A stretch of DNA of 38,936 bases from Deltaproteobacteria bacterium (GTDB lineage: Bacteria; Desulfobacterota; DSM-4660; Desulfatiglandales; Desulfatiglandaceae): NCBI GenBank assembly GCA_022340265.1, contig JAJDOH010000035.1:1-38936 (forward strand), in the 5' to 3' direction. Position 1 is the first letter of the stretch, and each line of letters starts with the position of its first letter. The notes beneath the pieces are model-generated. The model had not been told where the DNA came from. It saw nothing but the letters and a program-made list of their open reading frames with translations, and did not search any database. The position numbers and the translations under genes are program-made. Of the stretch, positions 24,446 to 32,003 are shown piece by piece.

Positions 24446-25696
24446 TCAATACTTTTCTTTCACGAAGGCCAGTGATTCCTCAATGGCATTAAGGGTAAGT
24501 TTCAGGTCTTCTTCCGTATGCCGATAGCTGATATACCCGTGGTGGAACGGTGAGAAAAAGAACCCTTTGCGGATCAATTGGGTGTAAAAATCGGTTCGTT
24601 TTCTTTTATAGGCGCCGGTTTCATCTTTCTTGAAGGTAACGTAGAACATGGGGGGAATACCGCTCAACTCCGCACCCACATCGTATTTGTCAATGGCTTT
24701 CTGAATACCCTTCATGAGCCGCTCACCCTTCTCCCAGATATTTTCCAACACCTTGTCCCTTTCCAGGATCTCAATGGTTTTGAGTGCTGCAATAAACGCA
24801 TCGCTGTTGGGGAAAAAGGTGGACGAAATAAACAGCTTATGGGCAGCCGCCATCATGATCTCTTTTTTCCCGGTCACCACCGATATGGGATAGCCGTTTG
24901 CCATGGCTTTGCCTAAGACCGTCAAATCAGGGGTTACACCATAAAGCTTCTGGGCACCGCCCATGGAAAGCCTGAAACCGGTTCGGATTTCATCATAGAC
25001 CAGTACGGCACCGTATTGGTCGGCAATGTCTCTTGCGCCCTGCAGAAATCCAGGTTCCGGTATTTGCATTGTCTGATGATTGGGGTGCCCGAAAGGGGTC
25101 ATGATGATGGCGGCGGTTTCATCACCCTGTTCAGCCATCAATGCTTCCAGCTGATCGAGCCGGTTGTACTGAAATTCATAGACGTCTTCATAAAATTTCC
25201 TAGGAATGCCTCCCTTCATTTCAACACACCAGTCGTGCCAACCGTGATAACCACAGCGCATCACTTTCAGTTTGTTGGTGTGCGCCCGTGCAATACGGAT
25301 GCTGGCGGTGGTGGCATCGGATCCGGTTTTAAGAAAAATGCTCATTTCCGACGAAGGGACGATCTCGGTCAGTTTCTTTGCCAGCAGATTCTGGTATTTC
25401 TGGGTCAGCGTAAAGCAAAACCCTTTTTCTTTTATCTGTTTGTAGACCGCTTCATCCACCTCTTCTTCCCGGTATCCTAAAATAATAGGACCGTAGCCGC
25501 ACAGAAAATCGATAAATTCATTGCCGTCCACATCGGTGAGCCGGCATCCTTTGCCGGTTTCAAGAAAAATGGGATATTCTCCCTGAATAAAATCACCGGG
25601 TTTCCGGGCGCCCAGGACCCCTCCCGGCACCAGTTCCAGTGCCTCTTCATAAAGTTCCAGGCTTTTGGTGATGTTGAGTTTTTCCGTCTCTTTCAT
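24446..25696 (-). CDS. Class III PLP aminotransferase, glutamate-1-semialdehyde-aminomutase-like
   Basis: A 416-residue PLP enzyme of the class III fold. GSDATTASIRIARAHT (phosphate-cup region), GYHGWHDW (149-156), D235 in LVYDEIRTGFR (pyridine-nitrogen contact) and PLP lysine K263 in LGKAMANGYP are all present. The layout is HemL-like, but the C-terminal half differs from true HemL and no haem genes are near. A transaminase of a catabolic pathway is therefore more likely. It is the last gene of the second unit of the island, 15 nt after the saccharopine-dehydrogenase-like gene. The substrate is probably an amino acid or amine produced or used by the neighbouring enzymes. Confidence 0.85.
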   Translation of the reverse strand: MKETEKLNITKSLELYEEALELVPGGVLGARKPGDFIQGEYPIFLETGKGCRLTDVDGNEFIDFLCGYGPIILGYREEEVDEAVYKQIKEKGFCFTLTQKYQNLLAKKLTEIVPSSEMSIFLKTGSDATTASIRIARAHTNKLKVMRCGYHGWHDWCVEMKGGIPRKFYEDVYEFQYNRLDQLEALMAEQGDETAAIIMTPFGHPNHQTMQIPEPGFLQGARDIADQYGAVLVYDEIRTGFRLSMGGAQKLYGVTPDLTVLGKAMANGYPISVVTGKKEIMMAAAHKLFISSTFFPNSDAFIAALKTIEILERDKVLENIWEKGERLMKGIQKAIDKYDVGAELSGIPPMFYVTFKKDETGAYKRKRTDFYTQLIRKGFFFSPFHHGYISYRHTEEDLKLTLNAIEESLAFVKEKY

Positions 25697-25711
25697 GGAA
25701 CGTCTCCTTCT

Positions 25712-26860
25712 TTATTTTTCAGGCGCAAACATGGATAAAATGGTTTCCGTCTGATGAATTCTGGCGCCTCTTCCTAAAAAGATGCTCAGGAATTTGTTCG
25801 GGTCGATGCACCCTTCAGGGGCCACGACACCTTTTACTGTGACGTCGCCGGCATCCATCATGAGTGATGCAATGGATGCGGGAAGTCCGGTTCCGGGCGC
25901 CATTCTCCCCACCATGTCGGCGGTATAGACAACCTTTTTGCCGTCTCGCTCCCCTTTGACAATAACTTTCAAGCCCGATGACTGGGGCCCGTTGTCTCGC
26001 CCTTCGGGAATGCTTTCCCACAGTTTGAGCGCCAGATCATAAGGAGTGATTTTCGTCCCTTTGATATCCACGGGCTCCGTCCCCAGAAAACCGGTATTTT
26101 TCTGTTCCTTGATCAGTTCATCCACCCACAGAGGGATCAACGCCCCTTTGATGATGACGTTTTTGACCCCTTTGATGTATTTGGGAAGGGTGAGCGGTTG
26201 CGGATGACCCACATAACGAACGTGGCAGGTGCCAAGGGGCTCCAGAAACTGCTCCGCCACTTCGCCGGTGCCGCCTTCAACATGGACCAGCTCACCGTCA
26301 ATGTATTGAGGGATTTTTCCGAGGGTCATGTGGAGACTGTGATCCCAGGCGGCGCCTGCCAGTTCCGCGATGCTCACCACCCAGTAGAGGTAGATTTCAT
26401 CCACCTGGTCCAGCCTGTCCGCATACCATTTCACCAGCACGTTGTTGGTTCCGGGGTCGGATCCCATTCCCGTCAGAACCGTGATGCCGGCGTCTTTTGC
26501 CAGTTTATCGATCTCCGATTCAAAGAGAATTTCGGTTCCTTCATAATCATCACAGATGTCGATATAGTTGACCTTGGCTCCCACCGCCGCTTTGGCGACC
26601 GGCACGGCCGTCTTGTAAAAAGGACCTGCGGTATTGATGACCACATCAATATCTTTAAATGCCCTGACCATTCCTTCGTGGTCGTTTACATCCATTTTCA
26701 CAAGCTTCGTTTTTTCATTTTCACGCAGCTTCTTTGAGAGTCTTTCCGGATCCGGGTAAAGGTCGGCCAGAATCACATCCGTTACCTGTTCCTGTTTCAC
26801 CAGGTCTCTTGCAACGCCCTGTCCCATACCGCCGACACCTCCGATGATTAACGCTCTCAT
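25712..26860 (-). CDS. Saccharopine dehydrogenase-like NAD(P)-dependent oxidoreductase
   Basis: A 382-residue enzyme of the saccharopine/carboxynorspermidine dehydrogenase family. It has an N-terminal Rossmann domain with GGVGGMGQGVARDL (residues 7-20), and VVINTAGPFYKTAVPVAKA and YIDICDD, both typical of the family. GMGSDPGTNN follows at about residue 135, where the catalytic domain begins. Family members reductively couple an amine with a keto or aldehyde acid, or split such a secondary amine oxidatively. The ATG at 26860 has GGGAGG at 6 nt; a longer TTG frame would start inside the preceding gene. Its place between the molybdenum enzyme and the aminotransferase suggests a step in amino-acid-like catabolism. 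Confidence 0.83.
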   Translation of the reverse strand: MRALIIGGVGGMGQGVARDLVKQEQVTDVILADLYPDPERLSKKLRENEKTKLVKMDVNDHEGMVRAFKDIDVVINTAGPFYKTAVPVAKAAVGAKVNYIDICDDYEGTEILFESEIDKLAKDAGITVLTGMGSDPGTNNVLVKWYADRLDQVDEIYLYWVVSIAELAGAAWDHSLHMTLGKIPQYIDGELVHVEGGTGEVAEQFLEPLGTCHVRYVGHPQPLTLPKYIKGVKNVIIKGALIPLWVDELIKEQKNTGFLGTEPVDIKGTKITPYDLALKLWESIPEGRDNGPQSSGLKVIVKGERDGKKVVYTADMVGRMAPGTGLPASIASLMMDAGDVTVKGVVAPEGCIDPNKFLSIFLGRGARIHQTETILSMFAPEK

Positions 26861-26918
26861 ACTGTTCCTCCCGTGAATATACCTAAAATGAATGATGTTT
26901 CCGTGGTAAAATAATAAG

Positions 26919-29198
26919 TTATTCCCGTGCCGCTTTTTCCCTGATGGCGGCAAGAATTTTGTCAGGCGTCAGCGGAAAAGAATCCAGATAAACACCAATG
27001 GCGTTGCTGACCGCACCGCTGTAGGCCTGGGCAGCGGACATGGCAATGGACATCCCTGCCTCCTTGGCACCGTAGGGCCCCTTGGGATCGATGGATTCCA
27101 CGATGATATTGTTGATGGGGGGCATATCGCAGCAAAGCGGCAGTTTGTAATCCAGCATGGTGGGATTGATACACCGCCCCCCGTCCCATTCGTGGTATTC
27201 CGTCAGCATACCTCCCTGGCCGCCCATGGCGATGGACCCTTCAAACTGTCCTTCCAGGACCAGCGGATTCAGGGCGTACCCCACATCCTGTGCCGCGGTG
27301 GCTTCCAGCACCTCAACCTGTCCCGTCTCGGGGTCCACCTTCACTTCAACGATGGTGGTGCCGAATGAAAAAGCTTCGCACAGCTGGCCGTAGGGGTTCT
27401 TCACCCATTCCCGTTTCATGTCCACATTGGGCCAGTAACCGCCTTCGGCGTTGACCGAGTTGAAGTTGAGCAGGCTGGTGCGGACCACTTTTTTGATGGG
27501 GATCGCTTTTTCAGGATCATTCTTGACAAAGATGAGGCGGTTTTTGGCCGCCAGCTCTTCGGGCGCCGCTTTCAAGATTTTTGATGCCACCTCAAATAGT
27601 TTCTTCCGACAGTTTCCAGCGGCAACCTTCACCGCATGGCCCCCCACAAAGGTCGATACTTGGGAATAGGATCCCGGGTCCGAGGAGGTGATTTCGGTGT
27701 CGGCATTGACCAGATGAATATCTTCGGGCAAAAGTCCCAGTTCTTCGGCGGCGATTTGAACCAGCATGTTTTCATTGCCCTGGCCGTTATCCACGACCCC
27801 GCTCATGACGGTTGCTTGGCCATCTTCATTGAATTTGATGAAAGCCTGGGATCCGCCCCGAATGCCCATGGGGAAACCGGTCTGCACGGAATTGGTTCCG
27901 ATACCGATACCGTGAAAGGGTGGCAGTTTTCCCCATTTTTCCTTGAAACCGGATTTGAGAGCGGCCTTGTGAATGGTTTCGTCCATGGCGCACGATGTCA
28001 CAAGACTCTTGGTACTGGTATAGTCGCCCGGCTGCCTGGAATTTCTGATGCGCATTTCCATAGGGTCGATGCCCAGATGCTCCGCAATCATATCCAGCTG
28101 TGTATCGAGCCCGCAGGCAAATCCTCTGCCGTGGACACGGATCATGCCTCGGATCGGTTTGTTTGTGTACACCCGGTACCCGTTGTATCGGACGCTCTCC
28201 ATGCGATATGCCTGTTCCATGGACAGAAAGGGAACGCTGGTGGCAATGGGGCCGGTGCTGGAATACGCACCGCCATCCATGTAACAGGTGGTTTCCCGGG
28301 CAAGGACGCGTCCGTTGTTGTCCACCCCGGTTTTGTGGGTGGTGATCATGGCATGCCCCTGGCGGGTACAAATGGTGTTTTCTTCCCGCGTGAACACGAT
28401 TTTTACGGGATTTCCGGTTTTTTTCGCCAGTAACGCGCAGATGTAGTCAGCAGGGCAGATTTCAGATCTTCCCCCGAATGCACCGCCGATGGTAATCTTT
28501 CGGATCTTTACCTTGTGCAAGGGAATCTTGAAGGCATTGGAGAGGGGCTTTGCTTTCATGTGCGGTCCGCCGTTGGGACACCAGACCTCCAGACAGTCTT
28601 CATGGTCAAACCGTGCCGTTACGGCATAGGGCTCCGCATGAAAGTAGGATTCTTCCTGCGCTACAAAGGTATCTTCCCGAATATAGTGCGCTTTTTCGAA
28701 ATTTTCATCCACACTCCCCGTATCGATATTGACATGGATATTCACATTATTGGGGAAATCCTCATGGATCAGTTCCGTGGCAGAGGCCATGGCTTCCATT
28801 GGGTTAAACACGGCCGGGAGTTCTTCATACTCGACCACAATCAGATCGAGGGCTTTAAGGGCTGTCTCTTCATCGATTGCCGCCACGCCGGCCACTTCAT
28901 CCCCGATGTAACGAACTTTTTCCGTCTGGATAAACTGTTGGTCCTGGGTATAGGCAAAAACACCCCATTTAACCCCTTCGGTGTCTTTTCCCGTGACAAC
29001 CGCTTTGACGCCGGGGAGCGCCTCCGCTTTCGATGTGTCAATGTTCAGAATGCGGGCGTGGGCATGGGGACTTCTTTTGATCTTTCCCACCAGCATGCCG
29101 GGCAGTTTGAGATCGGCCGTGTACCTGGCCTTCCCCGTCACTTTGGCCCTGGAATCAACCCGCGGCATCCGTTTCCCGATGAGGGTGTAATCAGGCAT
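26919..29198 (-). CDS. Molybdopterin-binding large subunit, HcrA/xanthine dehydrogenase family, lacking the usual catalytic Glu
   Basis: A 759-residue catalytic subunit of a xanthine-dehydrogenase-family enzyme. Conserved blocks are IGKRMPRVDSRAKVTGKARY (N-terminus), EESYFHAEPYA, GGAFGGRSE, KIVFTREE, GRGFACGLDTQ, VVDNGQGNEN and TAAQDVGYALNP, which together form the Mo-cofactor site. Near the C-terminus the motif reads GPYGAKEAGMS. Relatives have GAK..GE or GAKEA.EG there, and the Glu is the base that activates water or protonates substrate; here it is Met716. The start at 29198 has AGGAG at 6 nt and follows the [2Fe-2S] subunit gene by 10 nt. Together with the four-Cys FAD subunit this makes an HcrABC-like enzyme, with substrate unknown. 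Confidence 0.88.
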   Translation of the reverse strand: MPDYTLIGKRMPRVDSRAKVTGKARYTADLKLPGMLVGKIKRSPHAHARILNIDTSKAEALPGVKAVVTGKDTEGVKWGVFAYTQDQQFIQTEKVRYIGDEVAGVAAIDEETALKALDLIVVEYEELPAVFNPMEAMASATELIHEDFPNNVNIHVNIDTGSVDENFEKAHYIREDTFVAQEESYFHAEPYAVTARFDHEDCLEVWCPNGGPHMKAKPLSNAFKIPLHKVKIRKITIGGAFGGRSEICPADYICALLAKKTGNPVKIVFTREENTICTRQGHAMITTHKTGVDNNGRVLARETTCYMDGGAYSSTGPIATSVPFLSMEQAYRMESVRYNGYRVYTNKPIRGMIRVHGRGFACGLDTQLDMIAEHLGIDPMEMRIRNSRQPGDYTSTKSLVTSCAMDETIHKAALKSGFKEKWGKLPPFHGIGIGTNSVQTGFPMGIRGGSQAFIKFNEDGQATVMSGVVDNGQGNENMLVQIAAEELGLLPEDIHLVNADTEITSSDPGSYSQVSTFVGGHAVKVAAGNCRKKLFEVASKILKAAPEELAAKNRLIFVKNDPEKAIPIKKVVRTSLLNFNSVNAEGGYWPNVDMKREWVKNPYGQLCEAFSFGTTIVEVKVDPETGQVEVLEATAAQDVGYALNPLVLEGQFEGSIAMGGQGGMLTEYHEWDGGRCINPTMLDYKLPLCCDMPPINNIIVESIDPKGPYGAKEAGMSIAMSAAQAYSGAVSNAIGVYLDSFPLTPDKILAAIREKAARE

Positions 29199-29208
29199 TT
29201 TTTGCTCC

Positions 29209-29700
29209 TTATGACTTGCAATCGCTGCAGTGGTCATTGGGTTCTGCTGCATGGGCCACCGCTAGGACGATTTTGGCATATCCGGTACAACGGCAGATAT
29301 TTCCCGCCAGGGCCTTGCGAATGGCCTTTTCATCCGGGTTCTGATTTTCACTGAGCAGTGCGTCCGCGCTCATGAGCATGCCGGGGGTGCAGAAGCCGCA
29401 CTGGACCGCCCCGTGATCAATAAAGGACTGTTGAAGGTCTGACAGTTCTTCTCCATTGGCAAGTCCTTCCACGGTTTTGATCTTTGCTCCTTGCGCTTCC
29501 ACGGCGAGCGTCAGGCAGGAACGGACCGGCTTGCCATCCATTTGGACGGTGCATGACCCACAAACCCCTTCGCCACAACTCTCTTTTACGCCGGTCATAT
29601 CCAGTTTCTCCCTCAACACGTCCAAAAGGGTTTCGTTGGGATAAACCATGACCTCATGAAATTTGTCATTGATATTCAGGGTAATTTCCATTTTTTCCAT
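29209..29700 (-). CDS. Two-[2Fe-2S] small subunit, HcrC/CoxS-like
   Basis: A 163-residue iron-sulfur subunit. A plant-type ferredoxin domain has C42, C47, C50 and C62 (SCGEGVCGSC, then RSC). A helical domain binds the second cluster through C101, C104, C136 and C138 (QCGFCTPGM, NICRCTGY). It passes electrons between the FAD subunit and the molybdenum site. Its tail has an extra C158-x-x-C161 pair not needed for the usual clusters. The ATG at 29700 has GGAG with a 7-nt gap. Gene order is FAD subunit, Fe-S subunit, Mo subunit. Confidence 0.93.
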   Translation of the reverse strand: MEKMEITLNINDKFHEVMVYPNETLLDVLREKLDMTGVKESCGEGVCGSCTVQMDGKPVRSCLTLAVEAQGAKIKTVEGLANGEELSDLQQSFIDHGAVQCGFCTPGMLMSADALLSENQNPDEKAIRKALAGNICRCTGYAKIVLAVAHAAEPNDHCSDCKS

Positions 29701-29721
29701 GTTAAGACTCCATTGTGGCCG

Positions 29722-30735
29722 TTAATCTTTTGCATTTTCCAGCGTCTGGGATGCTTCCTTGAGCGCTCGAAAAACCATCAGGCTTACCATGTCACACCGG
29801 TATTCAAGGGTTGACCCCACGTTGTGAACAGCAAAGGTGGCAGCGCTGTCCATGGATGCGTTTGCGGCTTTTTGAAAAGCGGTCTCGTCATGAATGCTTT
29901 TACCTTTCAGGGAAGCGGCTGCCTGGGCAAGAAACAAAGGTGCCCTCCCCATGGCACCCACGACGATGCGTGCGTCCTCTATTTGATCTTTTTGGTTTTC
30001 CGACGGTTTTAAATGAACCCCTGCGCAGACAATGGGGTAATCAATGGCGGAACGGTAAGCAAGTCTCTGGTAAGCGCTTTGGGCGTTGCTTAAGGGTATC
30101 ATGATCTCTTTTAACAGTTCCTGGGGTTCCATGGCGTGGGGTTTGATGCCGTCCGCGGTGTAAAACTGGTCCAGATCAACGGTTCGTTCATTTTCTTTGC
30201 TGGCCAGCACCAGTTTCGCGCCAAGGGCCATGAGGGCCGTTGCGCCGTCCGACTGGCATGTGGAGTTGCAGCGGTCTGCATTTTCTCTTGCATAACAGAT
30301 TTTACCGCCGTCCTTGTGACACGCTTGCCGACCGGAACGATGAAAATCAGACTGGTTGTAATGATGGCATCGGTTGTCCTGAAGGATGTTGCCGCCGATG
30401 GTTCCCCTGTGATGCTGTATGGTAACGGCGCCCACTTTTTCACAGGCCTGAAAAAGCGCTCTTGCGCCGTTCTGAATAGTCCCGGATGCAATAATGTCGG
30501 CAAGGGATGTGCCGGCGCCGATCCGGATGCAGTCATCTTCCTCTTTGATATAGGAAAGTTCCTTCAAAGATTTCAGACTGATGAGGCGCTTTGGTGTTAT
30601 TAAACCCTTTTTCATTCTGACCAGAAGGTCCGTGCCCCCGGCCAAAATCTTTGCATCTTCCCTGTGTGAGTTCAACAGGTCAAGCGCAGCTTCAAGATTT
30701 TGGGGTTGGGAATAATCAAATCTTGGTAGCAGCAT
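29722..30735 (-). CDS. FAD-binding medium subunit with extra four-cysteine loop, HcrB-like
   Basis: A 337-residue flavoprotein subunit of the CoxM/HcrB type. FAD-contact motifs are ILAGGTDLLV (residues 30-39) and HHRGTIGGNI (108-117). Directly after comes an insertion with C123, C139, C147 and C156 (spacing X15, X7, X8; a fifth Cys at 160) and the YNQS motif. As I recall, 4-hydroxybenzoyl-CoA reductase HcrB has a loop of the same spacing that binds a [4Fe-4S] cluster used to run the enzyme in the reductive direction. Ordinary xanthine dehydrogenases lack it. The ATG at 30735 has GGGAG at 7 nt. It is the first gene of the second unit of the island. Confidence 0.9.
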   Translation of the reverse strand: MLLPRFDYSQPQNLEAALDLLNSHREDAKILAGGTDLLVRMKKGLITPKRLISLKSLKELSYIKEEDDCIRIGAGTSLADIIASGTIQNGARALFQACEKVGAVTIQHHRGTIGGNILQDNRCHHYNQSDFHRSGRQACHKDGGKICYARENADRCNSTCQSDGATALMALGAKLVLASKENERTVDLDQFYTADGIKPHAMEPQELLKEIMIPLSNAQSAYQRLAYRSAIDYPIVCAGVHLKPSENQKDQIEDARIVVGAMGRAPLFLAQAAASLKGKSIHDETAFQKAANASMDSAATFAVHNVGSTLEYRCDMVSLMVFRALKEASQTLENAKD

Positions 30736-30917
30736 TTTTTTCTCCCTGAATAACGAATGTAAGTATCAAGACTGGTGCATTGCCGTTAAAAGGCTGTCAT
30801 TGCGGTGCCGGAACAACCCCTCATATTGAAAATTTACAGCAATTTTTCGAACGGATGAAGATTTCAAACCGGTGTTAACAACGAAACAAAACAACTGAGG
30901 AACATTATTCAGGCTAA

Positions 30918-30946
30918 TGTGTACTGTATACAGCTTCTGCTGTCAA
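30918..30946 (-). promoter_or_regulatory. Promoter with palindromic operator for the hcr-like operon
   Basis: On the minus strand a perfect TTGACA (30941-30946), a 17-nt spacer and TACACA (30918-30923) lie about 175 nt upstream of the HcrB-like start. The spacer contains the palindrome CTGTATACAG (30924-30933), of the type bound by GntR-family repressors. Such a site would block RNA polymerase. No GntR gene is in the window. Confidence 0.5.
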
Positions 30947-31043
30947 GGATTTTAGAACAGTTTTGTCGAGTGTTTTCTGTTGAAATCGCCCGTGACGAGA
31001 ATCTGCTTCTTATCTTTCCTTCTCTTTGGATAAGCTTAGCAAC

Positions 31044-31053
31044 CGAACGTTCG
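31044..31053. repeat. Short palindrome CGAACGTTCG
   Basis: A perfect 10-bp palindrome (context ACCGAACGTTCGAT) about 100 nt upstream of the hcr-like promoter, possibly a TetR-type operator. Together with the promoter and the terminator it is one of three recognisable elements in the 595-nt gap 30736-31330, where I find no convincing gene. Confidence 0.3.
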
Positions 31054-31248
31054 ATAGGCAAAATATGATATTCAGTTTTTTCTGTCAAGAGAAAACGAAT
31101 CCGCCTTAGTAACGTAGCGGTTTCGGAGCGCAACTGAACTTAACGTGCCGGACGGCATGTTTGTGGAGCTGACCATGGCGCGCATGGAACAACATCATCG
31201 ATGTGATGTAAAATATCTAGTGATAAACATTATTTGCCAAATAAAAAT

Positions 31249-31290
31249 GAGATGTTAAGATAGATGTTTAAATCGACTTCTTAACATCCC
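31249..31290 (-). terminator. Intrinsic terminator between the two units of the catabolic island
   Basis: On the minus strand GGGATGTTAAGA (31290-31279) pairs with TCTTAACATCTC (31260-31249) to form a 12-bp stem with one wobble and an 18-nt loop. The T-rich ATTTTTATTT follows. It lies 40 nt after the stop codon of the cysteine-rich gene and separates it from the hcr-like operon. Confidence 0.65.
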
Positions 31291-31330
31291 ATTCATGGAT
31301 TTGAGTCTTAGAAGTCTGAATTATCGTCCT

Positions 31331-31951
31331 CTATTTTTTGCGGTCCCTGTCTATTTTGCATCTCACGAAATTGAATTCACAGTACTGGTTGGTCAAACAA
31401 AGTTGTGACGGGAAGTTGAAGACCCACTGATCAAAAAGTCCAGCCAGTTTCAGATAGGTCTCAAAAATGGCATGATTGCAGTCCACCTGAATTTTCTGGT
31501 TGTATGTTTCGGCTTCTTCCGGAGGCAGAAGGTTCCAGATGACCTGGGTGGTATAAGGACAATCGTAGCAACGAAGCGTAACCCTGTCTTCGGTTTCCTC
31601 TACGATTTCCATTGGATTGCCGAACAAAGCAAAACTCTTGATCATGATTTGAGCGATGTCCTGGATGGTCCAGTCGGTATCTTCCGGCTTTTTGCCGATC
31701 AATTCGCAGAGTCCCGGCCATTCGAGCCGCGATCGTATTTCCCACATTCTGGCATAAAGCTGGGGGGCTCTCTCGCTGCCCACTTCCTCTTCCATGGCCT
31801 TGAAGGCCGAGTAGTCGTGAAGGGTCCATAACACCATGGCGTCATTGTAGGCCTTCTCCCAGGTGTATTCCGGATGGAGTTCCATGATCTGACGCATGTT
31901 TTCAATGAAACTGTCATTTCTGATGTCTTTGGCGCATTTCTTACAACTCAT
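31331..31951 (-). CDS. Cysteine-rich protein of unknown function (paralogue of the protein at 33852-34685)
   Basis: A 206-residue soluble protein with no signal peptide that I cannot assign with confidence. It begins with a CxxC (C3, C6) and has C128-x-x-C131-PY, C158, C185-X5-C191 and C198. The C-terminal half (about 35-198) parallels the protein at 33852-34685: CPY, a single Cys, then G(L/V)FD....F and C-X5-C in the same order. The conserved cysteines suggest metal or cluster binding, or thiol chemistry. A distant link to the L-2-amino-thiazoline-4-carboxylate hydrolase family is possible but only an impression. The ATG at 31951 has GAGGAGG at 6 nt. It is the last gene of the unit starting with the ABC importer. 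Confidence 0.7.
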   Translation of the reverse strand: MSCKKCAKDIRNDSFIENMRQIMELHPEYTWEKAYNDAMVLWTLHDYSAFKAMEEEVGSERAPQLYARMWEIRSRLEWPGLCELIGKKPEDTDWTIQDIAQIMIKSFALFGNPMEIVEETEDRVTLRCYDCPYTTQVIWNLLPPEEAETYNQKIQVDCNHAIFETYLKLAGLFDQWVFNFPSQLCLTNQYCEFNFVRCKIDRDRKK

Positions 31952-32003
31952 AACATACCTCCTCATATTTATGGTTTCAGGTTTTGTTACAATTCAAATA
32001 TGT

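Noticed and set aside
26861..26953. N-terminal extension of the saccharopine-dehydrogenase-like protein from a TTG
   Set aside because: The extension overlaps the end of the preceding gene and comes before a perfect binding site and the Rossmann motif at 26860.
27040..27070. Glu in GAKEAG as the missing catalytic Glu of the molybdenum subunit
   Set aside because: HcrA-type relatives also have this Glu in GAKEA in addition to the catalytic one three residues later, so it does not stand in for it by alignment.
27636..28433. Open frame of 265 codons on the plus strand
   Set aside because: Antisense to the conserved molybdopterin subunit; no recognisable protein features.
30909..31133. Open frame of 74 codons on the minus strand between the two units of the island
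   Set aside because: It overlaps the promoter and palindromes, has no binding site and shows no protein-like pattern.
31130..31258. Short stretch reading ELNVPDGMFVELTMARMEQ in one plus-strand frame, possibly a gene remnant
   Set aside because: Only about 45 codons between stops, no start with a binding site and no family recognised; it may be chance or a very decayed fragment.
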